DNA of 64,000 nucleotides from JAXGTO01 sp040774885 (GTDB lineage: Bacteria > Actinomycetota > Coriobacteriia > Coriobacteriales > Eggerthellaceae). Under the pieces are notes generated by a model. The model saw nothing but the letters and a program-made list of their open reading frames with translations. It searched no databases and had not been told where the DNA came from. Below are positions 44,030 to 52,237 of this stretch, piece after piece (position 1 is the stretch's first letter; the number at the start of each line of letters is the position of its first letter). Where the stretch lies: NCBI GenBank assembly GCA_040774885.1, contig JAXGTO010000003.1:14807-78806 (forward strand). Reading direction: 5' to 3'. A program made the translations under genes and the position numbers.

Positions 44030-44919
44030 AGCAGCTTGGCTCTCAAGCTTCTGCATCAATGCAACCTTTCGTTTTGAAAGCTTCCGAAAAGGAGGTTTTC
44101 ATTTCTTCCGTCCATCATTTGGGGCGGGAGAATCGCCGCGTGCTCCCTTGGCGCTATCTCGATGATCCCTATGCGGTCCTCGTTTCAGAAGTGATGCTTC
44201 AGCAGACCCAAGTGAAACGGGTATTGGATTATTGGCCGCGGTGGATGTCACTGTTTCCCACCATCGATTCGCTCGCTTCGGCCGCTTCTTCTGATGTGTT
44301 GGAGGCCTGGCAGGGGCTCGGGTACAACCGTCGTGCTTTAGCCTTGAAGCGTTGTGCCGACATCTGTTCTTCCGATCACGGCGGCGAGCTGCCTCTGCAA
44401 TACGAACTTTTGATTGAATTGCCGGGGATCGGTTCGGCTACGGCGGCGGGTGTCAGGGCGTTTGCCGGCGACTTGCCCGGCGTGTACCTCGAGACCAATG
44501 TGAGGTCGGTGTTTCTGCATAGCTTTTTCAGCCAGCGCAAGTCGCCCGTAGCCGATCGCGAGATCATTCCGCTTATCGAGCAAACTTGCCCTGATCGGGA
44601 TGTTCGCACTTGGTATTACGACCTGCTCGATTATGGGGCTTTCCTTAAAAAGGCGTTTCCCAATCCTTCCAGGAAGTCGGCCGGACATACGCGCCAGTCG
44701 GCATTCGAGGGCAGTCGACGCCAAAAACGCGCCGAATTGGTACGGCTGGTATTGGACGAACCGGGTTCGACCTTCGATCAGCTGCGTTCTGGATTGGAGG
44801 CGCTTGAAACCGATTCGGGTCGCAATGCACCCGATGTTCGTCTTGTTTCCGAACTCGTGGAAGAATTGGAAGGGGAGGGCTTTTTTTCCTGCGACGCCCA
44901 GGGATGCTATCGCGCTTGA
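44026..44919 (+). CDS. MutY-like HhH-GPD DNA glycosylase lacking the Fe-S cluster
   Basis: 297 aa. The N-terminal part is MutY-like: RVLPWRYLDDPYAVLVSEVMLQQTQVKRV (with the MutY Glu in SEVMLQQT) and LPGIGSATAAGVRAFA as helix-hairpin-helix. The catalytic position reads LETNVRSV where MutY has LDGNV, i.e. Glu for Asp. The four-cysteine Fe-S loop is absent; YYDLLDYGAFLKKAFPNPSRKSAGH takes its place. A C-terminal winged-helix-like part replaces the usual NUDIX-like domain. Start taken at the ATGA overlap with the Rrf2 gene. Probably removes adenine opposite oxidized guanine, but with altered chemistry. Confidence 0.85.
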   Translation: MKQLGSQASASMQPFVLKASEKEVFISSVHHLGRENRRVLPWRYLDDPYAVLVSEVMLQQTQVKRVLDYWPRWMSLFPTIDSLASAASSDVLEAWQGLGYNRRALALKRCADICSSDHGGELPLQYELLIELPGIGSATAAGVRAFAGDLPGVYLETNVRSVFLHSFFSQRKSPVADREIIPLIEQTCPDRDVRTWYYDLLDYGAFLKKAFPNPSRKSAGHTRQSAFEGSRRQKRAELVRLVLDEPGSTFDQLRSGLEALETDSGRNAPDVRLVSELVEELEGEGFFSCDAQGCYRA

Positions 44920-45768
44920 TCAAACGAGGGGATAGCTCCCCAGAACCTTCACGTCGCGCAATTTGAGCCTCAGGCAGTTGAGCGCGGTCTGCATGTCCGG
45001 ATCGCGCGGACTGCCTTCCACATCCATGAAAAACATGTAGTCGCCCAAGGCGCGCTTGGTGGGACGAGACTGGATTTTGGTCAAATTGAGGCCTGCATAG
45101 GCGAATTCCGACAAGATCATCAGCAAGGCGCCGGGACGGTCGGAATCAAGGAAGAGCGCAAGCGAGGTCTTCAGAGACTCTTGTTTGAAGACGGGAGCGT
45201 GTCCTGCTCTCGCCGCCAACACGAATTGCGTTTGGTTGCCTAGATGATCCTCGATGCCCGACTCTATGATCTGGCAACCGAAGATATCTGCGGCAAATCG
45301 GCTTGAGATTCCGGCCACGGTGGTATCGAGGCTCGCTAAGCGGGCTCCTTCGGCGGTTGAAGCGACGGCAACCGTTTTGGTGGCGGGGAAGTGAGCGGCA
45401 AGGTAGCGGCGGCACTGCGCCAACCCCTGCGGATGGCTGGCGATGGATTCGATATCGGTTTGGTCGGCATCGGGATGCATCACCAGGCAATGATGGATGG
45501 AGAGCACGGTTTCTCCGACGATCTCGACGTCGTTGTTGAAGGCGAAGGAATCGAGTGTGGCGGTTACGGCGCCTTCCAGGGCGTTCTCGATGGGCATGAC
45601 GCCGAATTCGGTTTTGCCGCGTTCGACGGATCGATATACCTCGTTGAGCGAAGGGCAGGCTTGATAGTCAACCGATTGGGCTCCCATGCGCTCGGCGAAT
45701 CGGTGGGCCGCTTCGTCGGTGTAGGTGCCGGCCGGCCCCAAGTAGGCAATGCTCGTTTCGGTTTCCAT
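44920..45768 (-). CDS. pheA: Prephenate dehydratase
   Basis: 282 aa, phenylalanine synthesis. The PDT domain begins SIAYLGPAGTYTDEAA, with GVMPIENALEGAVTATLD and the ST[A]-type VASTAEGARLAS site. A C-terminal ACT domain (about 195-282, TSLALFLDSDRPGALLMILSEFAYAGLNLTKIQSRP, ESRP-like) provides feedback control by phenylalanine. No chorismate mutase domain. Of several in-frame ATGs, 45768 has the best RBS (AAGGAGCGCT). Its stop codon abuts that of the convergent glycosylase gene. Confidence 0.95.
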   Translation of the reverse strand: METETSIAYLGPAGTYTDEAAHRFAERMGAQSVDYQACPSLNEVYRSVERGKTEFGVMPIENALEGAVTATLDSFAFNNDVEIVGETVLSIHHCLVMHPDADQTDIESIASHPQGLAQCRRYLAAHFPATKTVAVASTAEGARLASLDTTVAGISSRFAADIFGCQIIESGIEDHLGNQTQFVLAARAGHAPVFKQESLKTSLALFLDSDRPGALLMILSEFAYAGLNLTKIQSRPTKRALGDYMFFMDVEGSPRDPDMQTALNCLRLKLRDVKVLGSYPLV

Positions 45769-45898
45769 AGCGCTCCTTGCGTTCGTTTCCATCAGCGCTC
45801 CATGATAGTCGATAGGGGCGTGCATGGAAAAACGATGTTTGCATTGTCGGTGTTGATTGGCGGTTTTTGCTGCTCTCGCCCCTTCTGCTTTGTCGGGC

Positions 45899-45904
45899 TA
45901 TAAT
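45899..45904 (+). promoter_or_regulatory. Consensus -10 box for rubrerythrin
   Basis: Perfect TATAAT 43 nt before the ATG. No -35 with proper spacing was recognised, so an activator or oxidative-stress regulator may be needed. Confidence 0.5.
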
Positions 45905-45946
45905 GAAGCGGTTCAAGCGGAATCCATTTCGAGAAGAGGAGTTAGC

Positions 45947-46486
45947 ATGGATTTGAAGGGATCTCAGACCGAAAAGAACCTGCAGACGGCGTTTGCCGGA
46001 GAATCGCAGGCTCACACGAAGTACGAATACTACGCAAGCCAGGCGAAGAAGGACGGTTACGTCCAGATTCAGAACATTTTCCTTGAGACTTCCAAGAACG
46101 AAAAAGAGCATGCCAAACTTTGGTTCAAGGCGCTCCACGATGGTGGCGTGCCCGACACCATGGCAAACCTCAACGATGCCGCCGACGGCGAGCACTATGA
46201 GCATACCGAGATGTATGCGGAATTCGCCGAGACCGCCCGTAAAGAGGGATTCGCCGATTTGGCTGACTTGTTCGACGGAGTTGCCGGCGTGGAAAAGGAG
46301 CATGAAGCTCGTTACCGCAAGCTCATCGAGCGCATCAACGCCGGTGAAGTGTTCAAGCGCGGCGAAGTCTATGCCTGGAAGTGCAACAACTGCGGTCATA
46401 TCCATATCGGCAAAGAAGCCCCCGAGGTCTGCCCGGTTTGCGCTCATCCGCGCGATCATTTCGAACTCCGTGCAGAGAATTATTAG
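45947..46486 (+). CDS. rbr: Rubrerythrin
   Basis: 179 aa peroxide-reducing protein of anaerobes. The ferritin-like diiron domain (1-~140) carries the repeated E...ExxH ligands (FAGESQAHTKYEYY, NEKEHAKLW, AGVEKEHEARY), and a rubredoxin-like C-terminus has CNNCGHIHIGKEAPEVCPVC. RBS AGAGGAG precedes MDLKGSQTEKNL. It stands alone with its own promoter, between pheA and the uptake hydrogenase. Confidence 0.97.
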   Translation: MDLKGSQTEKNLQTAFAGESQAHTKYEYYASQAKKDGYVQIQNIFLETSKNEKEHAKLWFKALHDGGVPDTMANLNDAADGEHYEHTEMYAEFAETARKEGFADLADLFDGVAGVEKEHEARYRKLIERINAGEVFKRGEVYAWKCNNCGHIHIGKEAPEVCPVCAHPRDHFELRAENY

Positions 46487-46560
46487 GATTACCCTCAAAT
46501 AGGTATCGCATTTCAAGCGATATCGCCTATAGTTTTCTGCGGTGGTTTTTCCGCGGGTCG

Positions 46561-46585
46561 CAAATCCCACATTTAGTGGGATTTG
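46561..46585. promoter_or_regulatory. Large perfect inverted repeat upstream of the uptake hydrogenase
   Basis: Two 10-nt arms, caaatcccac and gtgggatttg, separated by atttA (5 nt). No T run follows on either strand, so it is not a typical terminator. It lies 75 bp after the rubrerythrin stop and 178 bp before the hydrogenase small-subunit ATG. Confidence 0.55.
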
Positions 46586-46647
46586 TGGTGTTGGATGCAG
46601 TATTTTGCATAGTTTTGTAATATTTCTTCCAACTCCAGTAACATTTT

Positions 46648-46697
46648 GTGACCATTCACGGGGATGAGCGGTCAACTCTACGCGACCGTCGGTAGAG
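46648..46697 (+). promoter_or_regulatory. Hydrogenase leader: GTGA-N4-TCAC palindrome and CTCTAC/GTAGAG hairpin
   Basis: GTGA-ccat-TCAC (46648-46659) resembles a Crp/Fnr half-site pair but with shortened spacing. CTCTAC (46676-46681) pairs with GTAGAG (46692-46697), with further pairing inside. TAATAT at about 46617-46622 could be a -10. The 276-bp gap from 46487 to 46762 holds these elements and the larger inverted repeat, no gene. Confidence 0.35.
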
Positions 46698-46762
46698 TGT
46701 GCTGGATTTAGTGGAAAATACCATTTGGAAGTGCAGTCGAGAACACCCAAGGAGGTGTGCAC

Positions 46763-48022
46763 ATGGAAAAGGAGGCCACCGCGTCGGAGTTCGCCTCGAT
46801 GCTCGAAGCGCGCGGCGTTTCGCGTCGAAGCTTTGTGAAACTCTGCGGCACCGTGGCAGCGGCAGCAGGATTGTCACAGCTGACCGTGCCGCAAGTCGCG
46901 CAGGCGCTCGAAGAATCCGTGATTGGCGCAAAGGAGGGCAACCTTTATCCGGTTATCTGGATAGAAGGAGCATCTTGCACCGGTTGCACCGAGTCTTTCG
47001 CTCAGAGCGAAGAACCCGATCCCGCCACCATCGTTTTGGAAATGATCTCGCTCAATTATTCCGAGACCCTTTCCGCAGCAGCCGGTTGGTCGATGGAGAA
47101 AGCCAAAGAGCAGACTATCGAGGCCGGCAACTATCTGCTGGTATACGAAGGTGCTGTGCTTGAAGGCTGGAATGGCCAGGCTCTGCGTGTTGCCGACAAA
47201 CCCGGCACCGAGCATCTGGTATCCGCGGCTGAAAGCGCCAATGCCGTCGTCGCACTCGGATCGTGCGCCGTCAATGGCGGATGGATGGGGGCCAACCCTA
47301 ATTCTTCCGGTGCCATGGGCGTGCAAAAGTACCTCGAGAAGGCCGGAATCAAGACCCCGGTCGTCAACATCCCCGGGTGCCCCGCGAATCCCGAATGGCT
47401 CGTCGCCGTTCTGGTCGACGTCGTTTTGATGAAGGCGCTTCCCGAGCTCGATTCCGACAACAAGCCTTCGCTCATCTTCGATGAGACCATCCACGACAAT
47501 TGCGAGCGTCGCGGTCATTTCGAGAACGGCGAATTCGTTTACGAATTCGGCACGGACGAGGAAAAGAAGGGCTATTGCCTGTACGCGCTCGGTTGCCGCG
47601 GCCCTCAGACCAAGGCCAATTGCGGTGTGGTTCGCTGGAACAACCGTCGTTCATGGTGCGTCGCAGCCGGCGCTCCCTGCATCGGTTGCTGCGAGGCCAA
47701 TCCCGCCGATCCCGGCGACAACTGGGTCGAGGTCAACACGCCGTTCCGCCAGCGCCAGCGCGATTTGCGCATCGGTGACTGGGTGGTTCAGCCCGAAACC
47801 ATCGCCCTTACCATCACCGGCATCTTGGCCGGCTGCTTGGTGATCCACGGCTTCGGCATGAAGGCTGCAGGTCGTGTGCCCAAGGGCGCCGATTTCGAGA
47901 AGGTGCGCAAGTGGGATGCCAAGCATCCCGACCAATCCATCGGCGAGTATGATCAAGCAGACATGCTGGAAGCCGAGAAAAAGTACGGATACCATGACGA
48001 TTCGAAGGGAGGTCAGGCATAA
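46763..48022 (+). CDS. Membrane-bound [NiFe] hydrogenase small subunit (group 1, Coriobacteria-type likely)
   Basis: 419 aa. A twin-arginine signal (SRRSFVKLCG, Arg21-Arg22, then a hydrophobic stretch) sends it across the membrane. Cys72 and Cys75 in GASCTGCTESF start the proximal cluster; PGCPANPEW and the later CLYALGCRGPQTKANCGVVRW and CIGCCEANPADP hold the other cluster ligands. A C-terminal hydrophobic helix (about 345-368) anchors it, followed by a ~50 aa hydrophilic tail. ATG 46763 has AAGGAGG seven bases upstream; a GTG six bases earlier is too close to it. Overlaps the large subunit by one base. Confidence 0.95.
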   Translation: MEKEATASEFASMLEARGVSRRSFVKLCGTVAAAAGLSQLTVPQVAQALEESVIGAKEGNLYPVIWIEGASCTGCTESFAQSEEPDPATIVLEMISLNYSETLSAAAGWSMEKAKEQTIEAGNYLLVYEGAVLEGWNGQALRVADKPGTEHLVSAAESANAVVALGSCAVNGGWMGANPNSSGAMGVQKYLEKAGIKTPVVNIPGCPANPEWLVAVLVDVVLMKALPELDSDNKPSLIFDETIHDNCERRGHFENGEFVYEFGTDEEKKGYCLYALGCRGPQTKANCGVVRWNNRRSWCVAAGAPCIGCCEANPADPGDNWVEVNTPFRQRQRDLRIGDWVVQPETIALTITGILAGCLVIHGFGMKAAGRVPKGADFEKVRKWDAKHPDQSIGEYDQADMLEAEKKYGYHDDSKGGQA

Positions 48023-49668
48023 TGACTCGTTCGATCATCGATCCGATTACCCGCATCGAAGGCCATCTGCGCGTTGAGATGGAGGTCGAAGGCGGTGTCG
48101 TCACCGACGCATGGGTTTCTGGCGGATGCTTCCGCGGCATGGAGCTCGTCGTACGCGACCGCACTCCTGAAGATGCCGCACATATCGTGCAGCGCATTTG
48201 CGGCGTATGCCCTGTGTCTCATGCGCATGCCTCGTCCATTGCGGCCGAGAAGGCATACAACATCACCATCCCCAACAATGCGCGCATCATCCGCAATCTC
48301 ATCGAGGGTGCCCAGTTCCTGCACAGCCATATCCTTTGGTTCTACAATTTGGCGGCGCTCGACTACGTCAATCCGCTCAATGCCCTTTCGGCCGATCCGG
48401 CCGATGCGTGGGACCTGGCAAAATCTGCCGGAACATCCACCAACACCGATTTCAAGGCTCTTCAGGAGCGCCTGACCACATTCGCCGAGAACAAGCAGCT
48501 GTCCATTTTCAGTGGCAACTGGTTTGATTCGGAAGGCGGGGAAGGTTACAAGCTTCCTCCCGAGCTCGATTTGATTTGCACCGCGCATTATCTGGAGGCT
48601 CTTGGCATGCAGGCCAAGGCATCCGAGGTCTGCGCTTTGCTCGGCGGCAAGATGCCCCACGTCATGACCATCGTTCCCGGCGGCACCGCATTCGTGCCCA
48701 CCGAAGAGAAGCTCGACGATCTCAAGGCTATGGTCGACGAAATCTACAACTGGGTTGAAGCCACAATGATCCCCGACACGTTGGCTTTGGTGCCGTATTA
48801 CACCGAGGCGTTGTCGTTCGGCAAGGGATGCGGCCGCTATGCTGCATGGGGCGTTTTCGAAGACGAGAGCTTCGAGATGAACAAACGTTACATGCCCGCA
48901 GGCGTGCTCGACGAGGATCTCAACGTCTCCAACGTCGATGAAGATGCCATCAGCGAATGGGTCGGCCATTCATGGTACGAAGGCGATGCCGATCTCAATC
49001 CGCGTCAGGGCGAGACCAAGCCCAAGTTCACCCAGTACGATGTCAATGATCGTTATACCTGGAGCAAGGCTCCCAGCTACAATGGCAAGACGATGGAAGC
49101 GGGCAGCTTCAGCCGCATCCTGGTGGCTTACAAGCGCGGCGTTCCCTTCATCAAGGAAAACGTCGACACCATGCTCGAAAAGCTGGGCGTTCCCGGGCAA
49201 ATCGATGTGCTTCAGTCCACGCTGGGTCGCACCGGTGCGCGTCAGATCGAGACGCTCTACATCGCAGGCCTCATGAAGGACTGGGTCAAAGAGCTCATCG
49301 CAGCTCTCAAGAGCGGTGATTCCGAGTACTTCCGTCCTGCCAAGCAGATCACCGGTGAGGGCACGGGCTTCTGGGAAGCACCGCGCGGCGCCCTCTATCA
49401 CACCGAAAAGGTGAACAACGGCAAGATCAACGATTACCAGATCATCATTCCGACCACCTGGAACATCGCTCCGCACAATGCGAAGGGCGAGCCCGGCCCC
49501 CTGGAACAGGCGCTCATCGGCGTACCCGTGGGCGATGTGGAAAAGCCCATCAATGCCCTGCGCACCGTTCACAGCTTCGATCCCTGCACCGCCTGCGCCG
49601 TGCACATCACCGAGCCTGCGACCGGTAAAACGTTCAAGACCGTCACCAGCCCTTGGGGGGTGAAGTAA
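48022..49668 (+). CDS. Membrane-bound [NiFe] hydrogenase large subunit
   Basis: 548 aa catalytic subunit. L1 motif RICGVCPVSHAHAS gives Cys60 and Cys63, and DPCTACAVH gives Cys522 and Cys525. After His528 come 20 further residues (ITEPATGK... to the end), the peptide normally cut off by the maturation protease, whose gene is three genes downstream. It is exported with the TAT-signal small subunit. Oxidizes H2 outside the membrane and feeds the cytochrome b subunit. Confidence 0.96.
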   Translation: MTRSIIDPITRIEGHLRVEMEVEGGVVTDAWVSGGCFRGMELVVRDRTPEDAAHIVQRICGVCPVSHAHASSIAAEKAYNITIPNNARIIRNLIEGAQFLHSHILWFYNLAALDYVNPLNALSADPADAWDLAKSAGTSTNTDFKALQERLTTFAENKQLSIFSGNWFDSEGGEGYKLPPELDLICTAHYLEALGMQAKASEVCALLGGKMPHVMTIVPGGTAFVPTEEKLDDLKAMVDEIYNWVEATMIPDTLALVPYYTEALSFGKGCGRYAAWGVFEDESFEMNKRYMPAGVLDEDLNVSNVDEDAISEWVGHSWYEGDADLNPRQGETKPKFTQYDVNDRYTWSKAPSYNGKTMEAGSFSRILVAYKRGVPFIKENVDTMLEKLGVPGQIDVLQSTLGRTGARQIETLYIAGLMKDWVKELIAALKSGDSEYFRPAKQITGEGTGFWEAPRGALYHTEKVNNGKINDYQIIIPTTWNIAPHNAKGEPGPLEQALIGVPVGDVEKPINALRTVHSFDPCTACAVHITEPATGKTFKTVTSPWGVK

Positions 49669-49669
49669 C

Positions 49670-50356
49670 ATGGCGCATTTGGCACATTACAAGGAAGCCC
49701 ATCCGCTGCCTTTCGTAATCACCCACTGGATCAATCTCGTGTGCATGGCGCTTCTTATCCTTACCGGAGTCTGCATCCATTATCCGTACTGGGGAAGCTT
49801 CATGGGAATCGCTCGCGGCGTCCATGTGTTCTGCGGTTTCGTTATCACCATCAACGTCATCGTTCGTGTAATCATGGCTTTCTTCGTCAAGAGCTCGCCT
49901 ACGGGCGGCACGCGTGAGCAGGTCACCGATATCAAGACGTGGTTGCCGCAGGCAGACAACCGCCATCAGCTGGGTGCTTGGATCAAGTACTATCTCTTCT
50001 TCAAGAAGGATCATCCGCTGTCCGCCAAGCTCGGTGTGCCGCAGAAGATCAGCTACGTGCTCATTCCGTTCCTGATTCTGTTCATGGCCTATACCGGTTT
50101 CGCCCTGTGGGTTCCCACTTCCGGGTGGCCCATCTTCGCTGCCGGCACGGCTGCGTTCGGTGGCATCATGAGCATGCGCATCATCCATTACTTCATGATG
50201 TTCGTGTTCATCTGCTTCTGCTTCATCCATATCTACTTGGCCAACATCGAGGGCTTTGCACCTACGAAACTGATGTTCATTCATCGCGAACATGGCGGTT
50301 TGGTCTACAGCCCCGAGCGCCATACCATCGTGGGCGAGGACGACATGGACCACTGA
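49670..50356 (+). CDS. Hydrogenase cytochrome b subunit
   Basis: 228 aa with four hydrophobic helices of the HyaC/HupC type: FVITHWINLVCMALLILTGV, RGVHVFCGFVITINVIVRVI, ISYVLIPFLILFMAYTGFAL and IIHYFMMFVFICFCFIHIYL. The histidines in helices 1, 2 and 4 are the expected heme b ligands. It takes electrons from the small subunit to the quinone pool. It starts one base after the large-subunit stop codon. Confidence 0.93.
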   Translation: MAHLAHYKEAHPLPFVITHWINLVCMALLILTGVCIHYPYWGSFMGIARGVHVFCGFVITINVIVRVIMAFFVKSSPTGGTREQVTDIKTWLPQADNRHQLGAWIKYYLFFKKDHPLSAKLGVPQKISYVLIPFLILFMAYTGFALWVPTSGWPIFAAGTAAFGGIMSMRIIHYFMMFVFICFCFIHIYLANIEGFAPTKLMFIHREHGGLVYSPERHTIVGEDDMDH

Positions 50357-50389
50357 CATCTGCATTCCAGATGTTGAACGCTTCAATCG

Positions 50390-50413
50390 GAGGGTCCGCT
50401 TCGGCGGGCCCTC
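50390..50413 (+). promoter_or_regulatory. Intercistronic UUCG-tetraloop hairpin in the hydrogenase operon
   Basis: A 10-bp stem (one G-T wobble) capped by TTCG, an extra-stable tetraloop, 34 nt after the cytochrome b stop codon. No T run follows. It most likely protects the upstream mRNA segment or lowers downstream expression. Confidence 0.65.
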
Positions 50414-50466
50414 TCGATATCGGAACGAGTTTCGCTGCGTTGCCCTGGCACCTGAAAGGATGATGG

Positions 50467-50895
50467 ATGAATCTGAGTGAAGAACAGATCGCCCATGAAA
50501 AGGAGTTCATGCGCGGATTGGCTCCGCTGAACATCGGCGCCCTGTTTCTGCCGCCCGTTTGGGGGCCGGCGCATGGGATATGGGCTGCCATCTTTTTCTA
50601 CCCGCTGTGGTTGCTTGCGGACAATTGCTTCTATATCGCTTATCAACAGGCAACGCCCGTTGCGATCATCATGGCCGTCGTCGTGGGTGTCTGTCTTACT
50701 GCGGTTACCCTGGTTTTTGCGCGGCTGGGCCAACCATGGGCCGCTCATCGCTACATCGAGGACAAAGAGGTTCCGCGCGAAAAATACCTGCGCCGCGAAC
50801 GCATTTGGGCAGTCGTGGGCATCGTCGTAGGCGCAGCCATGATTGCTGCCGCCACATATTACAATCTTGCAGTTCGTCCCAATACTGGGTGGTAG
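50467..50895 (+). CDS. Small membrane protein of the hydrogenase operon, unknown function
   Basis: 142 aa with three predicted membrane segments (GALFLPPVWGPAHGIWAAIFFYPLWLLAD region, VAIIMAVVVGVCLTAVTLVFA, and IWAVVGIVVGAAMIAAATYY). The FLPPVWG stretch recalls DUF2628-type proteins, though similarity is short. RBS AAAGGATGG. Lying between cytochrome b and maturation protease genes, it may help assembly or anchoring of the hydrogenase; this is inference from context. Confidence 0.8.
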   Translation: MNLSEEQIAHEKEFMRGLAPLNIGALFLPPVWGPAHGIWAAIFFYPLWLLADNCFYIAYQQATPVAIIMAVVVGVCLTAVTLVFARLGQPWAAHRYIEDKEVPREKYLRRERIWAVVGIVVGAAMIAAATYYNLAVRPNTGW

Positions 50896-50897
50896 CC

Positions 50898-51485
50898 ATG
50901 AGGGTTGCGGTGTTTTTCGTCGGCAATTCCCTCATGCTCGACGATGGCGTTGGCCCAGCGGTATTCGAGCAGATGGAATCGTACACGGTTCCCGACGATG
51001 TCGAGCTCATCGAAGTAGGTTGTATGAGTCTCGACCAGCTGAATATCGTACGCGACTCCGATTTGATCATCACCGTCGATGCAGTGGACGGAACAGACGA
51101 CGAGCCGGGAACGATCTATCGGTTTTCCCCAGACGATATGGCTCGCCGTTCCTTTGGATCACAGAGCCTTCATGATTTGAAGCTATCCGATCTATTCGAT
51201 TCCGCCGCTTTGCTGGGTTACGAGGCCGAAGGCGTTTGTTTGGGCATGCAGGTGGAAAACCGTCAACCTGGATCGGTGACGATCGGTCTTACGCCCGCAG
51301 TGTATAAAGCCATTCCCAACTTGGTCGATTGCCTACTGGCAGAATTGGTCCAGCGCGGAATCGATGTGCGCATGGCGGACACTGGTGCCAAAGTTGAACC
51401 GGGGTTTCATCATACGATGCGTGAAACCGAAGAGGATCTTTCTTCCGATGCCGCGCGAACTCAGCTATCCGGCGATGATTTATAA
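50898..51485 (+). CDS. Hydrogenase maturation endopeptidase (HybD/HyaD family)
   Basis: 195 aa. GNSLMLDDGVG is the family GNxLxxDxGxG motif with a metal-binding acid, TVDAVDGTD provides the Asp, and SLHDLKLSDL the His ligand. It removes the C-terminal peptide of the large subunit after nickel insertion. The start MRVAVFFVGNS is two bases after the previous stop; the frame is open further upstream. Its 3' end overlaps convergent nth by 25 bp. Confidence 0.92.
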   Translation: MRVAVFFVGNSLMLDDGVGPAVFEQMESYTVPDDVELIEVGCMSLDQLNIVRDSDLIITVDAVDGTDDEPGTIYRFSPDDMARRSFGSQSLHDLKLSDLFDSAALLGYEAEGVCLGMQVENRQPGSVTIGLTPAVYKAIPNLVDCLLAELVQRGIDVRMADTGAKVEPGFHHTMRETEEDLSSDAARTQLSGDDL

Positions 51486-52129
51486 CTCGGACACAGATCG
51501 TTGATGAAGCATTCGGCGCAACGGGGGCGCCGGGCAATGCAGAAGTCTCTACCGAAATGCACCCATTGGTGGTTGATGTAGAGCCAATCGCTTTTAGGGT
51601 AGATCTTCAACAGGGCCTTTTCCGTCTTTGCGGGAGTGTCTTGGGACGGTCCGGCTAGCTTCAAGTTGTGCGCAATGCGATACACGTGGGTGTCGACGGC
51701 AATGCCTTGCGGATCGCGGAAAGCTTCGCACATCACCACATTGGCCGTTTTTCTTCCCACACCCGGCAGCTTTTGCAAGTCATCGACATCATGCGGAAGC
51801 TCACCGCCAAAATCCGAGAGCACGGTTTGAGCGAGCGCTTTGATATTTCTGGCTTTGGTATGGAAAAACCCAAGTGGATGGATGATGGCTTCGATGTCTT
51901 CCACGTTGGCCTGTGCCATTGCGGGCGGAGTGCCGAATCGGCCGAAGAGCGCCGGTGTCACTTTGTTGACGGCGACATCGGTGCATTGCGCGGAGAGAAC
52001 CACGGCGACCGTCAAGGTGAAGGGATCGCGATAGTCCAGCGAGCATGCGCCTTCGCCGTAATGATCGAACATGCGGCTCTCGATTTGGGCTGCGCGTTCG
52101 CGTTTGTGCTCGTTGGATTCTCGTGGCAT
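51461..52129 (-). CDS. nth: Endonuclease III
   Basis: 222 aa bifunctional glycosylase/AP lyase for oxidized pyrimidines. It has SAQCTDVAVNKVTPALF, the HhH LPGVGRKTANVV with catalytic Lys, AVDTHVYRIAHNL with the Asp, and the C-terminal Fe-S loop C-x6-C-x2-C-x5-C (CIARRPRCAECFINDLC). Start MPRESNEHKRE has an AAAGG RBS; upstream in-frame sequence is not conserved. Contrast with the Fe-S-less MutY-like protein at 44 kb. Confidence 0.95.
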   Translation of the reverse strand: MPRESNEHKRERAAQIESRMFDHYGEGACSLDYRDPFTLTVAVVLSAQCTDVAVNKVTPALFGRFGTPPAMAQANVEDIEAIIHPLGFFHTKARNIKALAQTVLSDFGGELPHDVDDLQKLPGVGRKTANVVMCEAFRDPQGIAVDTHVYRIAHNLKLAGPSQDTPAKTEKALLKIYPKSDWLYINHQWVHFGRDFCIARRPRCAECFINDLCPSYKSSPDS

Positions 52130-52237
52130 AGGCCGGCCTTTCTTCTTGCTTTGCGTGCGGTACAATTCTACGGCAATCAGTTCAGTGTTCGACCCTTCAT
52201 CGTGGATTGTCGCTGAAAGCGTTTGCTTCGCAGCCGT

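Noticed and set aside
46648..46659. Canonical Crp/Fnr site before the hydrogenase operon
   Set aside because: The spacer is 4 nt, where Crp needs 6, and the Fnr TTGAT/ATCAA arms are absent; kept only as a generic palindrome.
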